Below are positions 42,100 to 51,700 of a stretch of DNA of 64,000 nt, in pieces (positions within the stretch are counted from its first letter, which is position 1; each line of letters opens with the position of its first letter). Both the position numbers and the translations under genes were made by a program. The stretch is from assembly GCA_947629005.1 (NCBI GenBank), contig CANRCD010000002.1:62001-126000 (forward strand), given 5' to 3'. The notes beneath the pieces were generated by a model. The model was not told the DNA's origin. It did no database searches and saw nothing but the letters and a program-made list of their open reading frames with translations. The DNA comes from an uncultured Clostridia bacterium (lineage in GTDB: Bacteria; Bacillota; Clostridia; UMGS1883).

Positions 42100-42297
42100 A
42101 TGAGCAGAAACAGACAGATGGTCCCCGAAGCCAGGGACGCCATGAACCGCTTCAAGATGGAGGCCGCCGGCGAGGTCGGCGTTAATCTTCAGCAGGGCTA
42201 CAACGGCAACCTTACCAGCCGTGAGGCCGGCAGCGTCGGCGGTCAGATGGTCAAGAACATGATCAAGTCCTACGAGCAGACGCTCGCCAACAAGTAA
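42100..42297 (+). CDS. Alpha/beta-type small acid-soluble spore protein
   Basis: 65-residue SASP that coats and protects DNA in the dormant spore. Family signature is plain: MNRFKMEAAGEVGVNLQQGYNG then LTSREAGSVGGQMVKNMIKSYE; the GPR protease site lies in the EVGV region. ATG follows GTAAGGAG. A forespore sigma-G promoter would be expected upstream, but I could not identify a convincing match. Strong evidence for sporulation. Confidence 0.96.
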   Translation: MSRNRQMVPEARDAMNRFKMEAAGEVGVNLQQGYNGNLTSREAGSVGGQMVKNMIKSYEQTLANK

Positions 42298-42306
42298 AAA
42301 AGGCGC

Positions 42307-42342
42307 AAAAAAGGCGGTGAAGCATGGCTTCGCCGCCTTTTT
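42307..42342 (+). terminator. Terminator after the SASP gene
   Basis: AAAAAAGGCGGTGAAGC-ATG-GCTTCGCCGCCTTTTT: an 11-bp GC stem with one G-U pair and flanking A and T tracts. Confidence 0.9.
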
Positions 42343-42371
42343 CACAATTTTTTCAATCCAATTTGCAATAG

Positions 42372-42397
42372 CGCAAAAAGGCACCCCGCAGGGCGCC
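42372..42397 (-). terminator. Terminator of rpmB
   Basis: Minus strand: GGCGCCC-TGC-GGGGTGCC followed by TTTTTGC, 25 bp after the rpmB stop. Confidence 0.75.
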
Positions 42398-42421
42398 GAT
42401 TGCAAACAAATCCGTTCTCGG

Positions 42422-42610
42422 TCAGACAGCTCTGACAACCTTATTGCTGCGAAGGCAGCGCGAGCAAACATGAATTGTTTTGGGTGTGCCGTTTACAAGA
42501 GCCTTTACGGTTCTTACGTTCGGCTTCCATGCGCGGTTGGCGCGTCTGTGGGAATGGGAAACCTTAATTCCGAAGGTCACGCCCTTTCCGCAAACATCAC
42601 ATTTTGCCAT
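42422..42610 (-). CDS. rpmB: 50S ribosomal protein L28
   Basis: 62-residue L28 of the zinc-binding form: CDVCGKG at 4-10 and CSRCLRS near 48-54 provide four Cys ligands, with the core HSHRRANRAWKPNVRTV. ATG follows GGGAGGTAA. It is close to recG and yloUV, as in other Firmicutes where rpmB adjoins yloU, but here it lies on the opposite strand and 3.4 kb away. Confidence 0.97.
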   Translation of the reverse strand: MAKCDVCGKGVTFGIKVSHSHRRANRAWKPNVRTVKALVNGTPKTIHVCSRCLRSNKVVRAV

Positions 42611-42643
42611 AGCCTTTACCTCCCTTTTGATAATGCACCATGT

Positions 42644-42672
42644 ATTTTAACAGATTTCTTTCCAAATTGCAA
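42644..42672 (-). promoter_or_regulatory. Promoter of rpmB
   Basis: Minus strand TTGCAA (42667-42672) and TAAAAT (42644-42649), spacer 17 bp, 33 bp before the rpmB ATG. Confidence 0.7.
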
Positions 42673-42735
42673 GACTTTTTTTGAGATTTATCAAAAAAAA
42701 TTAAAAAAATCTTTTCAACAGGGATAAAATCGGGG

Positions 42736-42764
42736 TTGACTAAGCGCGCGGCAGGTAATATAAT
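42736..42764 (+). promoter_or_regulatory. Promoter of cimA-leuCDB
   Basis: TTGACT (42736-42741) and TATAAT (42759-42764), 17-bp spacer, 42 bp before cimA. The short leader has no room for a T-box or a leader peptide with attenuator. Confidence 0.8.
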
Positions 42765-42806
42765 AATATTACTGTGACTGTATTTTGAAAGTAAAGGAAG
42801 GCAGCG

Positions 42807-44396
42807 ATGAAAATCAAGGTTCTGGATACCACCCTGCGGGACGGCGCGCAGTCCGAGGCGGTCTCCTTTTCAATACCCGACAAGCTGAAAATCGTTAGGC
42901 TGCTGGACGAGCTCGGCGTGGACATCATTGAGGCGGGCAATCCGTTCTCCAATGTGAAGGACAGGGAGTTTTTCCGCGAGCTGGCCGGAGTTGAGCTTAA
43001 CCACGCGAAGATAGCCGCCTTCGGAAGCACCCGCAAGGTGGGCGCCCGCGTCGAGGACGATACGGCTCTTGAGGCTATGCTTGCCGCCGGAACCGAATAC
43101 GTTTCCGTGTTTGGCAAGGCGTGGGACCTTCACGTCAGCGAGGTGTTGGCGACAACTCTCGAGGAAAACCTCGCCATGATAAGCGACACGGTCTCCTTCG
43201 CGGCGGACCGCGGCAAAAGGGTCATCTTCGACGCCGAACATTTCTTCGACGGCTACAAAAACAACCCCGACTACGCGCTGAGCGTCATACGCACGGCTGA
43301 CGAGGCCGGCGCAGAGGTCGTCTGCCTGTGCGATACCAACGGCGGGGCTTTTCCTGACGAGATATTTGACATTACCAAGGCCGCAGTGGCCGCCGTCCGC
43401 TGCGAGGTCGGCATACATACCCATAATGACAGCGGCATGGCCGTGGGAGCAGCAGTCATGGGCGTGGCCGCAGGGGCGGCGCACGTTCAGGGGACGCTCA
43501 ACGGTATCGGCGAACGCTGCGGCAACGCCAACCTTGGCACAATAATTGCCAATTTACAGCTGAAAAAGGGCTACGACATAATCTCCCCCGAGCAGATGGA
43601 GCGGCTTTCGCCCATCTGCCGCGAGGTGGCTGAAATAACGAATATAAGCATAGGCGGTATGCCCTACGTCAGTAAGAACGCCTTCGCCCACAAGGGCGGT
43701 ATGCACATTGATGCGGTGCTGAAGGAGCCGCGTACCTTCGAGCATATAGATCCGGCGGTGGTCGGCAACGAGCGCAAGCTTCTTGTCAGCGAAGTGGCGG
43801 GCAAGAGCGCGCTGCTGCCGCTGCTGCGCAAGATAGACCCTTCAATCGATCGCGGCTCGCCCAAAATAAAGGAAATACTCGCCCGCATGAAGGAGCTGGA
43901 GTATAACGGCTACCAGTTCGAGGCCGCCGAGGCCAGCCTTGAGCTGGAGGTGCGGCGCGTGCTCGGCATGGAGAGCCGCTTCTTCGACATTGAGCGTTTC
44001 CGCATAATGATGGAGCAGGACAACCTCTCGCCCGATTCGATGACGGGCTATTCCACGGCCTTCACAAAGGTCAGGGTGGGCGAGGAACACGAGGTCACCG
44101 CCGCAGAGAGCCTCTATGGCCCCGTGAACGCCATTGACAAGGCGCTGCGCCGCGCGCTCGAACGGTTCTACCCCTCCATCGGGCGGCTCAGGCTCGTGGA
44201 CTACAAGGTGCGCGTGTTGGATAGCGCGGCGGCCACGGGCGCAAGGGTGCGCGTTTTGGTCGAATCGACGGACGGCGTTGAAAGCTGGACGACCGTAGGC
44301 GTCAGCACCGACGTTATAATGGCGTCGAAAAAGGCTCTCGAGGACTCGATTGAGTATAAGCTCATCAAAGACAGCGAAAAACGGAAATCAATATAA
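42807..44396 (+). CDS. cimA: (R)-Citramalate synthase
   Basis: Condenses pyruvate and acetyl-CoA to citramalate, entry to threonine-independent isoleucine synthesis. 529 residues. HMGL-type barrel with LDTTLRDGAQSEAVSFS at the start, metal and catalytic motifs DAEHFFDGY near 148 and GIHTHNDSGMAVG near 206, NGIGERCGNANL near 236, and a C-terminal regulatory domain. The LxDTTLRDGxQ...FS form with DAEHFFDG separates this group from 2-isopropylmalate synthase. In one run with leuC, leuD and leuB, which can process citramalate to 2-oxobutyrate. Confidence 0.95.
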   Translation: MKIKVLDTTLRDGAQSEAVSFSIPDKLKIVRLLDELGVDIIEAGNPFSNVKDREFFRELAGVELNHAKIAAFGSTRKVGARVEDDTALEAMLAAGTEYVSVFGKAWDLHVSEVLATTLEENLAMISDTVSFAADRGKRVIFDAEHFFDGYKNNPDYALSVIRTADEAGAEVVCLCDTNGGAFPDEIFDITKAAVAAVRCEVGIHTHNDSGMAVGAAVMGVAAGAAHVQGTLNGIGERCGNANLGTIIANLQLKKGYDIISPEQMERLSPICREVAEITNISIGGMPYVSKNAFAHKGGMHIDAVLKEPRTFEHIDPAVVGNERKLLVSEVAGKSALLPLLRKIDPSIDRGSPKIKEILARMKELEYNGYQFEAAEASLELEVRRVLGMESRFFDIERFRIMMEQDNLSPDSMTGYSTAFTKVRVGEEHEVTAAESLYGPVNAIDKALRRALERFYPSIGRLRLVDYKVRVLDSAAATGARVRVLVESTDGVESWTTVGVSTDVIMASKKALEDSIEYKLIKDSEKRKSI

Positions 44397-44412
44397 GAAA
44401 AGGTGATTAGAT

Positions 44413-45672
44413 ATGGCAATGACAATGACACAGAAAATTTTGGCCAAAAAGGCCGGCCTCGACGAGGTTAAAGCGGACCAGCTCGTGCTGATAGACCTCG
44501 ACCTCGCTATGGCGAACGACGTCACCGGCCCCGTGGCCGTGAACGTGTTCGAGAAGGCGGGCTTTTCGGTGAAGTATCCCGACAAGGTCTGCTTTGTGCT
44601 CGACCACTTCACCCCCAACAAGGACATCAAGAGCGCACAGCAGTGCAAGCAGGTGCGCGAATTTGCAAAAAAATGGGGCGTTAAGAAGTTTTTCGAGGGC
44701 GGCTGCGCCGGTGTGGAGCACGCTATCCTTCCCGAAAAAGGTATTGTAAAGGCGGGCTTCGCCATGATAGGAGCCGACTCCCACACCTGCACTTACGGCG
44801 CGCTGAACGCCTTCAGCACAGGCGTGGGCTCCACAGATATGGCCGTCGGCATGGCGACCGGCAAGGCTTGGATGAAGGTGCCCCGCGCACACCGCTTCAA
44901 TTTGACGGGCAAATTCACCGGTGACGTTTGCGGCAAGGACTTGATACTTTACATAATTTCCAAAATAGGCGTTGACGGCGCGCTTTACGCCTCAATGGAG
45001 TTCACCGGCGAGGGGGTGCGCGAGCTCAGCATGGACGAGCGCTTCACCATAGCCAACATGGCCATCGAGGCCGGCGCGAAAAACGGTATCTTCCCCGGCG
45101 ACGAAAAGACCGAGGCCTATCTTAAGGCCGCCGGCTGCACGGATTACTCCTTCGTAGAGCCCGACGCGGACGCCGAGTACGAGACAACCATGGAGATTAA
45201 CCTCGCCGAGGTGCCGCAGATGGTGGCCTTCCCCCACCTGCCCGAAAACGGCAAAACCGTTGAGGAGGCCGAGGCCATGAGGATAAAGCTTGACCAGGTT
45301 GTCATCGGAAGCTGCACCAACGGACGGATCAGCGATATGGAGATTGCCGCGGGCGTCCTCAAGGGCCGCCACGTGGCCGAGGACGTGCGCTGCATAATCA
45401 TTCCCGCAACTCCCAAGATTTGGACGGAGTGCATGGAGCGCGGCTACTTCAAGGTGTTCATGGACGCCGGCTGCATAGTTTCGCCGCCCACCTGCGGCCC
45501 CTGCCTCGGCGGCCACATGGGAATTCTCGCCGACGGCGAGAGGGCTGCCTCCACCACGAACCGCAATTTCGTGGGCCGCATGGGCCACACCCAAAGCGAG
45601 GTTTATCTCGTTTCTCCGGCGGTGGCGGCGGCCAGCGCGGTCAAGGGCTATATCGCGGCCAATGCCGATTAA
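44413..45672 (+). CDS. leuC: 3-Isopropylmalate/citramalate dehydratase large subunit
   Basis: Aconitase-family subunit holding the [4Fe-4S] cluster; isomerises 2- to 3-isopropylmalate, and citramalate to 3-methylmalate. 419 residues, the shorter archaeal/clostridial type. Motifs: [14 protein letters not shown] near 118-131, [12 protein letters not shown] near 298 and the cluster cysteines in [14 protein letters not shown] near 357-370. ATG follows AGGTGATTAG. Small subunit leuD follows after 15 bp. Confidence 0.96.
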   Translation: MAMTMTQKILAKKAGLDEVKADQLVLIDLDLAMANDVTGPVAVNVFEKAGFSVKYPDKVCFVLDHFTPNKDIKSAQQCKQVREFAKKWGVKKFFEGGCAGVEHAILPEKGIVKAGFAMIGADSHTCTYGALNAFSTGVGSTDMAVGMATGKAWMKVPRAHRFNLTGKFTGDVCGKDLILYIISKIGVDGALYASMEFTGEGVRELSMDERFTIANMAIEAGAKNGIFPGDEKTEAYLKAAGCTDYSFVEPDADAEYETTMEINLAEVPQMVAFPHLPENGKTVEEAEAMRIKLDQVVIGSCTNGRISDMEIAAGVLKGRHVAEDVRCIIIPATPKIWTECMERGYFKVFMDAGCIVSPPTCGPCLGGHMGILADGERAASTTNRNFVGRMGHTQSEVYLVSPAVAAASAVKGYIAANAD

Positions 45673-45687
45673 GAAAGGAAGATGGAT

Positions 45688-46179
45688 ATGAATATAAAGG
45701 GAAATGTTTTCAAGTACGGTGACAACGTCGATACCGACGTAATAATTCCCGCCCGCTATCTCAACGTCAGCGACGCTAAGCACCTCAGCGAGCACTGCAT
45801 GGAGGACATCGACGCCGACTTCGTTAGCAAGGTGAAGGAGGGCGACGTCATGGTGGGCGGCTTCAACTTCGGCTGCGGCTCCAGCCGCGAGCACGCGCCG
45901 ATAGCCATCAAGGCCAGCGGCATTTCCGTGGTGATAGCAAAAAGCTTCGCCCGCATTTTTTACCGCAACGCTATCAACATCGGCCTTCCCATTCTGGAGT
46001 GTCCGGCCTGCGTGGACGAGGCCGAAAGCGGCGACGTTATCGAGGCCGACCTCTCCGCCGGCGTCGTTAAGAACGTGACCAAGGGCAAGGAGTACAAAAC
46101 CGTTCCCTTCCCGAAATTTATACAGGAAATCATAGACCTCGGCGGCCTCACGGCCTACGCCAAGGCGAAGCTTAGTTAG
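45688..46179 (+). CDS. leuD: 3-Isopropylmalate/citramalate dehydratase small subunit
   Basis: Swivelling-domain partner of leuC. 163 residues with the aconitase C motif [19 protein letters not shown] near 53-71 and [19 protein letters not shown] chose ATG 45688, six bases after AGGAAG; ATG 45682 in the same frame is almost on top of that site. Within the cimA-leuCDB operon; 12 bp before leuB. Confidence 0.95.
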   Translation: MNIKGNVFKYGDNVDTDVIIPARYLNVSDAKHLSEHCMEDIDADFVSKVKEGDVMVGGFNFGCGSSREHAPIAIKASGISVVIAKSFARIFYRNAINIGLPILECPACVDEAESGDVIEADLSAGVVKNVTKGKEYKTVPFPKFIQEIIDLGGLTAYAKAKLS

Positions 46180-46191
46180 GAGGAATTTAAC

Positions 46192-47250
46192 ATGATTAAA
46201 AACATAGCCGTTATCCCCGGCGACGGCATTGGCGGCGAGGTTGTTGCCCAAACCGTCCGCGTGCTGGACGCCGTCGGCGCCAAGTTCGGCCACAGCTTCA
46301 ACTACACCTATCTCGAGGCCGGCGGCTGCGCCATTGACAGCTGCGGCAAGCCTCTGCCCGAGGAGACCCTCGAGGCCTGCAAAAAGAGCGACAGCGTATT
46401 GTTGGGCGCCGTGGGCGGCCCCAAGTGGGAGCATATCCCCGGCATACGACCCGAGCAGGCTCTGCTGGGCCTTCGCGGGGGCCTCGGCCTGTTTGCCAAC
46501 CTACGTCCGGCCATCATGTACGACCAGCTTAAGGAGGCCTGCCCCCTTAAGGAATCCATCATCGAAGGCGGGCTCGACATCATGATAGTCCGCGAGCTCA
46601 CAGGCGGCATTTATTTCGGCGAGAGCGGCCGCAGCGAGGATGGCCGGAGCGCCTACGACGTGGAGTCTTATTCCGTGCCCGAAATCGAGCGGCTGCTCGT
46701 TCAGGCCGCCGAGATAGCCATGAAGCGCAAAAAGCACGTTACCGTTGTCGATAAGGCCAATATTCTCGAAACCTCACGTATGTGGCGCGAGGTTGCCGCG
46801 AAGGTGTTTGCGGACTACCCCGAGATAAAGGTGGATTTCCTTTATGTTGACAACGCCTCCATGCAGCTTGTGCGCAATCCCCGACAGTTTGACGTTATCG
46901 CCACCAGCAACATCTTCGGCGACATACTCTCCGACGAGGCCAGCCAGATAACAGGCTCAATCGGAATGCTTCCTTCGGCCTCTCTCGGCGTGGGCAGCTT
47001 CGGTATGTACGAGCCCGTTCACGGCTCCGCCCCCGACATTGCCGGCAAGAACATCGCCAACCCCCTTGCCACCATTCTTTCCGCCGCCATGATGCTGCGC
47101 TACTCCTTCGGTATGTCCGCCGAGGCCGACGCCATTGAGGCGGCGGTGAGCAAAACCCTTGACGACGGCATACGCACGGCCGACATCGCCGGCGGCGCTG
47201 CTCCCGTTGGCACAAAGGAAATGGGCGACGCCGTTATCGCAAGAATATAA
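46192..47250 (+). CDS. leuB: 3-Isopropylmalate dehydrogenase
   Basis: NAD-dependent oxidative decarboxylation of 3-isopropylmalate (or 3-methylmalate). 352 residues: IPGDGIGGEVV near 8-18, GAVGGPKWE, substrate loop RELTGGIYFGE, the YVDNASMQLVRNPRQFDVIATSNIFGDILSDEAS signature (given here in family terms, about 217-250) and HGSAPDIAGKNIANP. ATG follows TAGGAGG. Last gene before the operon terminator. No leuA is present, consistent with a principal role after citramalate synthase. Confidence 0.96.
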   Translation: MIKNIAVIPGDGIGGEVVAQTVRVLDAVGAKFGHSFNYTYLEAGGCAIDSCGKPLPEETLEACKKSDSVLLGAVGGPKWEHIPGIRPEQALLGLRGGLGLFANLRPAIMYDQLKEACPLKESIIEGGLDIMIVRELTGGIYFGESGRSEDGRSAYDVESYSVPEIERLLVQAAEIAMKRKKHVTVVDKANILETSRMWREVAAKVFADYPEIKVDFLYVDNASMQLVRNPRQFDVIATSNIFGDILSDEASQITGSIGMLPSASLGVGSFGMYEPVHGSAPDIAGKNIANPLATILSAAMMLRYSFGMSAEADAIEAAVSKTLDDGIRTADIAGGAAPVGTKEMGDAVIARI

Positions 47251-47263
47251 CGCGCGGCTTGTT

Positions 47264-47290
47264 CGGGCGGACCTTGTGTCCGCCCGTTTT
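47264..47290 (+). terminator. Terminator of the cimA-leuCDB operon
   Basis: CGGGCGGAC-CTTGT-GTCCGCCCG followed by TTTT; 13 bp after leuB. trmFO starts 27 bp further on, so it is at least partly separated. Confidence 0.88.
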
Positions 47291-47317
47291 ATGCCTTCCG
47301 GAAAGGAGAAAGGAAAC

Positions 47318-48619
47318 GTGAAAGTAAACGTCGTCGGCGGCGGGCTTGCTGGCTGCGAGGCCGCTTGGCAAATAGCCAAAAGGGGCGTCGGGGCTCGGCT
47401 TATCGAGATGAAGCCCCTGCGCTTTTCGCCCGCCCACAGCAGCGAAAGCCTTTGTGAGCTGGTGTGCTCCAACTCTCTCAAGGGAAACGGGCTCGACAAC
47501 GCCTGCGGCCTGCTCAAGGAGGAAATGCGCCGCCTTGGCAGCCTTGTTATCGCCTGCGCCGACGAGACCCGCGTCCCCGCAGGCGGAGCCTTGGCCGTGG
47601 ACAGGGAGGCCTTCGCCGCCCGCGTGACTGAGCGTATAAAGGCTGAGCCGAACATCGAGGTGGTTTCAGCCGTCGCAGAGGATATACCCGAGGGCATAAC
47701 CGTCATCGCCACGGGCCCTCTTACCGAGGGCGGGCTTAATGCCGCCGTCACGCGCCTCACAGGGCGGGAGGGCCTTCACTTTTATGACGCGGCGGCCCCC
47801 GTGGTGACCTTCGAGAGCATAGATACCGAAAAAACCTACTTTGCCGCCCGCTATGGAAAGGGTACTGCGGATTATGTCAACTGCCCTATGAGCCGCGAGG
47901 AATACTCCGCCTTCTGGCGCGAGCTTGTGGCCGCCGAAAGAGCGCCCCTCCATGAAAATGTGGATAAGCCCAATGTTTTCGAGGGCTGTATGCCGGTGGA
48001 GATCATGGCCGCGAGGGGTGAGGACACTCTCCGCTTCGGGCCGCTCAAGCCCAAGGGCCTGCCCGACCCTAAAACTGGCCGCGAGCCTTGGGCCGTGCTT
48101 CAGCTTCGGCGCGACAACGCCGCCGGAACGCTGTATAATTTAGTGGGCTTCCAGACAAATCTGAAATTCGGCGAGCAAAAGCGCGTGTTCTCCATGATAC
48201 CGGGCCTCGAAAACGCCGAGTTCGTGCGCTTCGGCGTTATGCACCGCAACACCTATATCGACGCGCCCGGCCTTCTTGCGCCCGATTACAGCCTTCTCGC
48301 CGAGCCGCGCGTGTTCATTGCGGGGCAGCTCTCCGGCGTGGAGGGCTACGTTGAGTCGGCTTCGTCGGGGCTTGTGGCGGGGATAAACGCCGCTCGCCGC
48401 GCCCTCGGCGAGGAACCCTTGATTTTTCCGCCCACCACGATGACCGGCGCGCTGGCGGCTTATATAACCGAGCCTGAGCGGAAAAATTTCCAGCCAATGA
48501 ACGCCAATTTCGGAATTATTGAGTGGGGACATAGCAAAATTAAGAATAAAAAAGAACGTTATGAACATATTTCCGCTAATGCTTTGAAAAATTTAGCAAG
48601 TTGCACAAAAATGAATTAA
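47318..48619 (+). CDS. trmFO: Folate-dependent tRNA (uracil-54-C5)-methyltransferase TrmFO
   Basis: FAD protein that makes ribothymidine 54 in tRNA using methylenetetrahydrofolate. 433 residues: Rossmann motif GGGLAGCEAAWQ at 7-18, CSNSLKGNGLDNACGLLKEEMR region, PAGGALAVDR, and FIAGQLSGVEGYVESASSGL near 335-355. GTG 47318 follows AAAGGAGAAAGGAAA; in-frame codons upstream lie inside leuB. It carries its own ribosome site and may be read from a weak promoter or by read-through. The 3' end is AT-rich. Confidence 0.96.
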   Translation: MKVNVVGGGLAGCEAAWQIAKRGVGARLIEMKPLRFSPAHSSESLCELVCSNSLKGNGLDNACGLLKEEMRRLGSLVIACADETRVPAGGALAVDREAFAARVTERIKAEPNIEVVSAVAEDIPEGITVIATGPLTEGGLNAAVTRLTGREGLHFYDAAAPVVTFESIDTEKTYFAARYGKGTADYVNCPMSREEYSAFWRELVAAERAPLHENVDKPNVFEGCMPVEIMAARGEDTLRFGPLKPKGLPDPKTGREPWAVLQLRRDNAAGTLYNLVGFQTNLKFGEQKRVFSMIPGLENAEFVRFGVMHRNTYIDAPGLLAPDYSLLAEPRVFIAGQLSGVEGYVESASSGLVAGINAARRALGEEPLIFPPTTMTGALAAYITEPERKNFQPMNANFGIIEWGHSKIKNKKERYEHISANALKNLASCTKMN

Positions 48620-48660
48620 AAAATTGCACAACATGACAGAGAGAAATTTTAATTTTTTTA

Positions 48661-48689
48661 TTGATTATTTGAAAATAAAATGTTAAAAT
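48661..48689 (+). promoter_or_regulatory. Promoter of the 48760 secreted enzyme gene
   Basis: TTGATT (48661-48666) and TAAAAT (48684-48689), 17 bp apart, in an AT-rich patch, leaving a leader of about 65 bases. Confidence 0.65.
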
Positions 48690-48759
48690 ATATGTAACGA
48701 TTATGAGATTGGGGCAGTCCGCCCTTTTCTCGGTAAGAAATTCAAGGAGGATTATTGGT

Positions 48760-51700
48760 ATGAAAAAGGTAAATGTTCGTGCGCTTGCCGCCGGGCTTGC
48801 CGCTTCGGTTGCCATGACCTGCTTGGCGGGCGTCAGCGCGCTCGCCGCGCCTCAGGCCGTCGGCGAAGCGGCGCAGGCCGTTATGCCCACGAGGGTCGAG
48901 GCTATTGAGGCCGTCGAAAGGGCGAACGATCAGTGGATTACGGCCAACAGAAACCATGGCAGGTCTTTCTGGGACAACGCCGCTTATCATGTGGGCAACA
49001 TGGAGGCGTATTTCACCACAGGTATAGATGTATACCGTAATTATTCCGAGGCTTGGTCGATAAAGAATAACTGGAAGGGCGCTACCAGCAATAACAAGTC
49101 CGCTTGGAAGGGCGGCGCCTCCACAGGCGGCTACGGCGAAGGGCAGGATTGGGTTCTGTTCGGCGACTGGCAGATCTGCTTCCAGACATACATAGACCTC
49201 TACAACGACGAAATCATGCAGTCTCAGGGCAAAACAAAGGACGACAATAAGGTCGCCCGCGCCATTGAGGTCATGAGCTATCAGATGTCCACCGGCAAGA
49301 CCGACTGGTGGTGGTGGGCCGATTCGCTGTTCATGGCCATGCCCATCATGAGCAAGATGTACGTCCTGACGGGTGATCTTGAATACCTCGACAAACAGTA
49401 CGAGTGGTTCAAGTGGGCCGCCGAGACCGTTGACGGCGGTACCAAGGACGGTATGTGGGACACCGAGGAACAGCTCTTCCACCGCGACGGTAAATATATT
49501 TACCCCGACCATAAGACCGATAATGGCAAGAAGGACTTCTGGGCCCGCGGCTCCGGCTGGGTATTTGCCGGTCTCGCCAGAGTGCTTTCCGATATGCCTA
49601 CCAACTATGAGCACAGGGATTACTTCCTTGATAAATACACCCAGATGGCTCAGGGCGTTGCCCGCAATCAGCAGCCCGAGGGCTTCTGGTCTCGCTCCAT
49701 TCTTGACCGCGCTCACGCCGACGGCTTCGAGTCCAGCGGCACCTCGTTCTTCACATACGGTCTCGCATGGGGCATCAACAGCGGCTATCTTGACCGCGAA
49801 ACCTATCTTGACACCGCCCTTAAGGGCTGGTACTTCCTTTACAACACCGCTCTCCAGAGCGACGGCGTAGTGGGCTATGTTCAGCCCATAGGCGAAAATT
49901 CCAAGCAGTCCCTTAACATAGGCGGCCGCAATACCGCTAACTTCGGCGTGGGCGCTTTCCTGCTCGCAGGCTGCGAAATTTCTAAGCTGGCCGGTGGCGT
50001 GGACGGCGACAAGACTGATAATCAGGACCTTTACCCCTACCTGCTCAGGAAGCTTGTGGGTAAGTACGTTATCGAGGTCAATACCGCTCACATGTTCGAG
50101 GGCGGCGTTATCCACCACCACGACGAAAAGAACCACAATATGCAGACATACCGCAGCGGCGAAACCGTTATGATTCCGCTGTGCACTATTCAGAATTACA
50201 TGGGCAATACCGTTGCCGAAAACGGCAATAATGTTACCATTACCCGCAGCGTGAAGAGGGGCAATTCCAATGTTACCCACACGGTTGTCCTCACCAAGGG
50301 CAGCGCTGATTACACCGTTGACGGCGCTCCTATGAAGCTTCCCACCGCCGTTGAAAATAAGGACGGCTACACCTGCGCTCCCGTGCGCCAGGTTATGGAA
50401 GGCCTTGGCTACGAAATCTGGTACAGCCCGTACAGCGGCACCAGCAGATACGTTGCCAATAATCCTATGGACGCGCTTATCGTAATTTCCGAGAAGGTTG
50501 ATCCCTTCTTTGGCTGCGATGCCAACGCCGTTGAGCTCCTTCGCTGGATGCTTGAGGTAAACCACCATTACCCCACCCGTCCCGCTCAGACAGCCAGAAG
50601 CTACACTGTTGATAAGCCCGTTGCTCCTCAGTCTACCAGCAGGACGGCTCCCACCGGCACAAAGGTAAACCTCAGCGCCGGCATGCTCAACGCTCCCACC
50701 GATGAAGCCCCCAATCCTCCGGCCAATGCCGTAGACGGCAACACCGGCACCTTCTGGGCAGCCAAAAAGGGCAGCAATATGATTATCGACCTTGGCTCCG
50801 CTACGGTTGTAAGCGGCGTAGGCGTGCGGATGCGCTCCTACGATGACGGCAGAGTTGTATACTACGGTATATCCACCTCTGCTGACGGCTCCAATTATAC
50901 CTCTTATTTCAGCGGTAACTGCACCGAGGGCGGCGGCGCTATGGAATACACTACCACAGCGGCCAACGCCAGATATATCAGAATTGAAACAAATGGCAAC
51001 AGCGTCAGTGACTGGGCCTCCGTTGCCGAGATAGAGGTTTATACGGGCGGCTCCGTTAATCCGGCTCTTGGCAAGCCTCAGGGCGGTACTGCGAGCACCG
51101 CGCCCACCAGCAAGATTTCTCTTAACGGCGGTATGGTGAAGGCTTCCGCTGAACCCGAGGCCGCCAACCCCGGCAGAAACGCCGTTGACGGCAATGCCTC
51201 TACGGTTTGGGCCGCTCAGGGCTCCGCCAACCTTGTTATCGACCTTGGCAGCGCCCAGACGATTGGCAGCGTGGGCGTTCAGATGAAGAACTACGCCGCT
51301 GATGGCAACGGCGGCAGAAGCGTTAACTACGGTATTTCCGTATCCGCCGACGGCGGCAGCTACACCTCCGTGTTCAACGGCAGCGCGGCGGCAGGCGGCG
51401 GAGTTATGGAGGTTAAGCCCGTAGGCCAGAGCGCAAGATACGTAAAGATTGACGTAAACGGCAGCAACGAGGGCGAATGGGCCTCTCTTGCGGAGGTTGA
51501 GGTTTACACCGGCGGCGGAGCCGCGACGGGTGCAGGCCCCGCGGTTATGTCCTCCATTTCATCCTCTCCCGTCGGCAATCTTGAAAAGCTTAAGGTAGCC
51601 GGCTCCGCCATTATTGTTAGCGAGAATGCTCCCGCTTCCAACGCTATCGACGGTAGCTTCTCCACCTCGTGGAAGGGCAATGCAAACCACAGTCTTGTTG

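Noticed and set aside
42615-42806. T-box or leader-peptide attenuator in front of cimA-leuCDB
   Set aside because: The promoter at 42736-42764 leaves only about 35 bases of leader, and no T-box or terminator hairpin is present.
44992-46434. 480-codon minus-strand frame opposite leuC, leuD and leuB
   Set aside because: Covers three certain genes in antisense and has no domain pattern.
44992-47250. leuA (2-isopropylmalate synthase) identity for the first gene of the leu run
   Set aside because: The 42807 protein has the citramalate-synthase form of the HMGL motifs, including the DAEHFFDGY segment, and the matching longer C-terminal domain.
48742-50568. 608-codon open frame on the minus strand opposite the GH105-type gene
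   Set aside because: Antisense shadow of a well-supported secreted enzyme gene; no credible ribosome site and composition typical of shadow frames.
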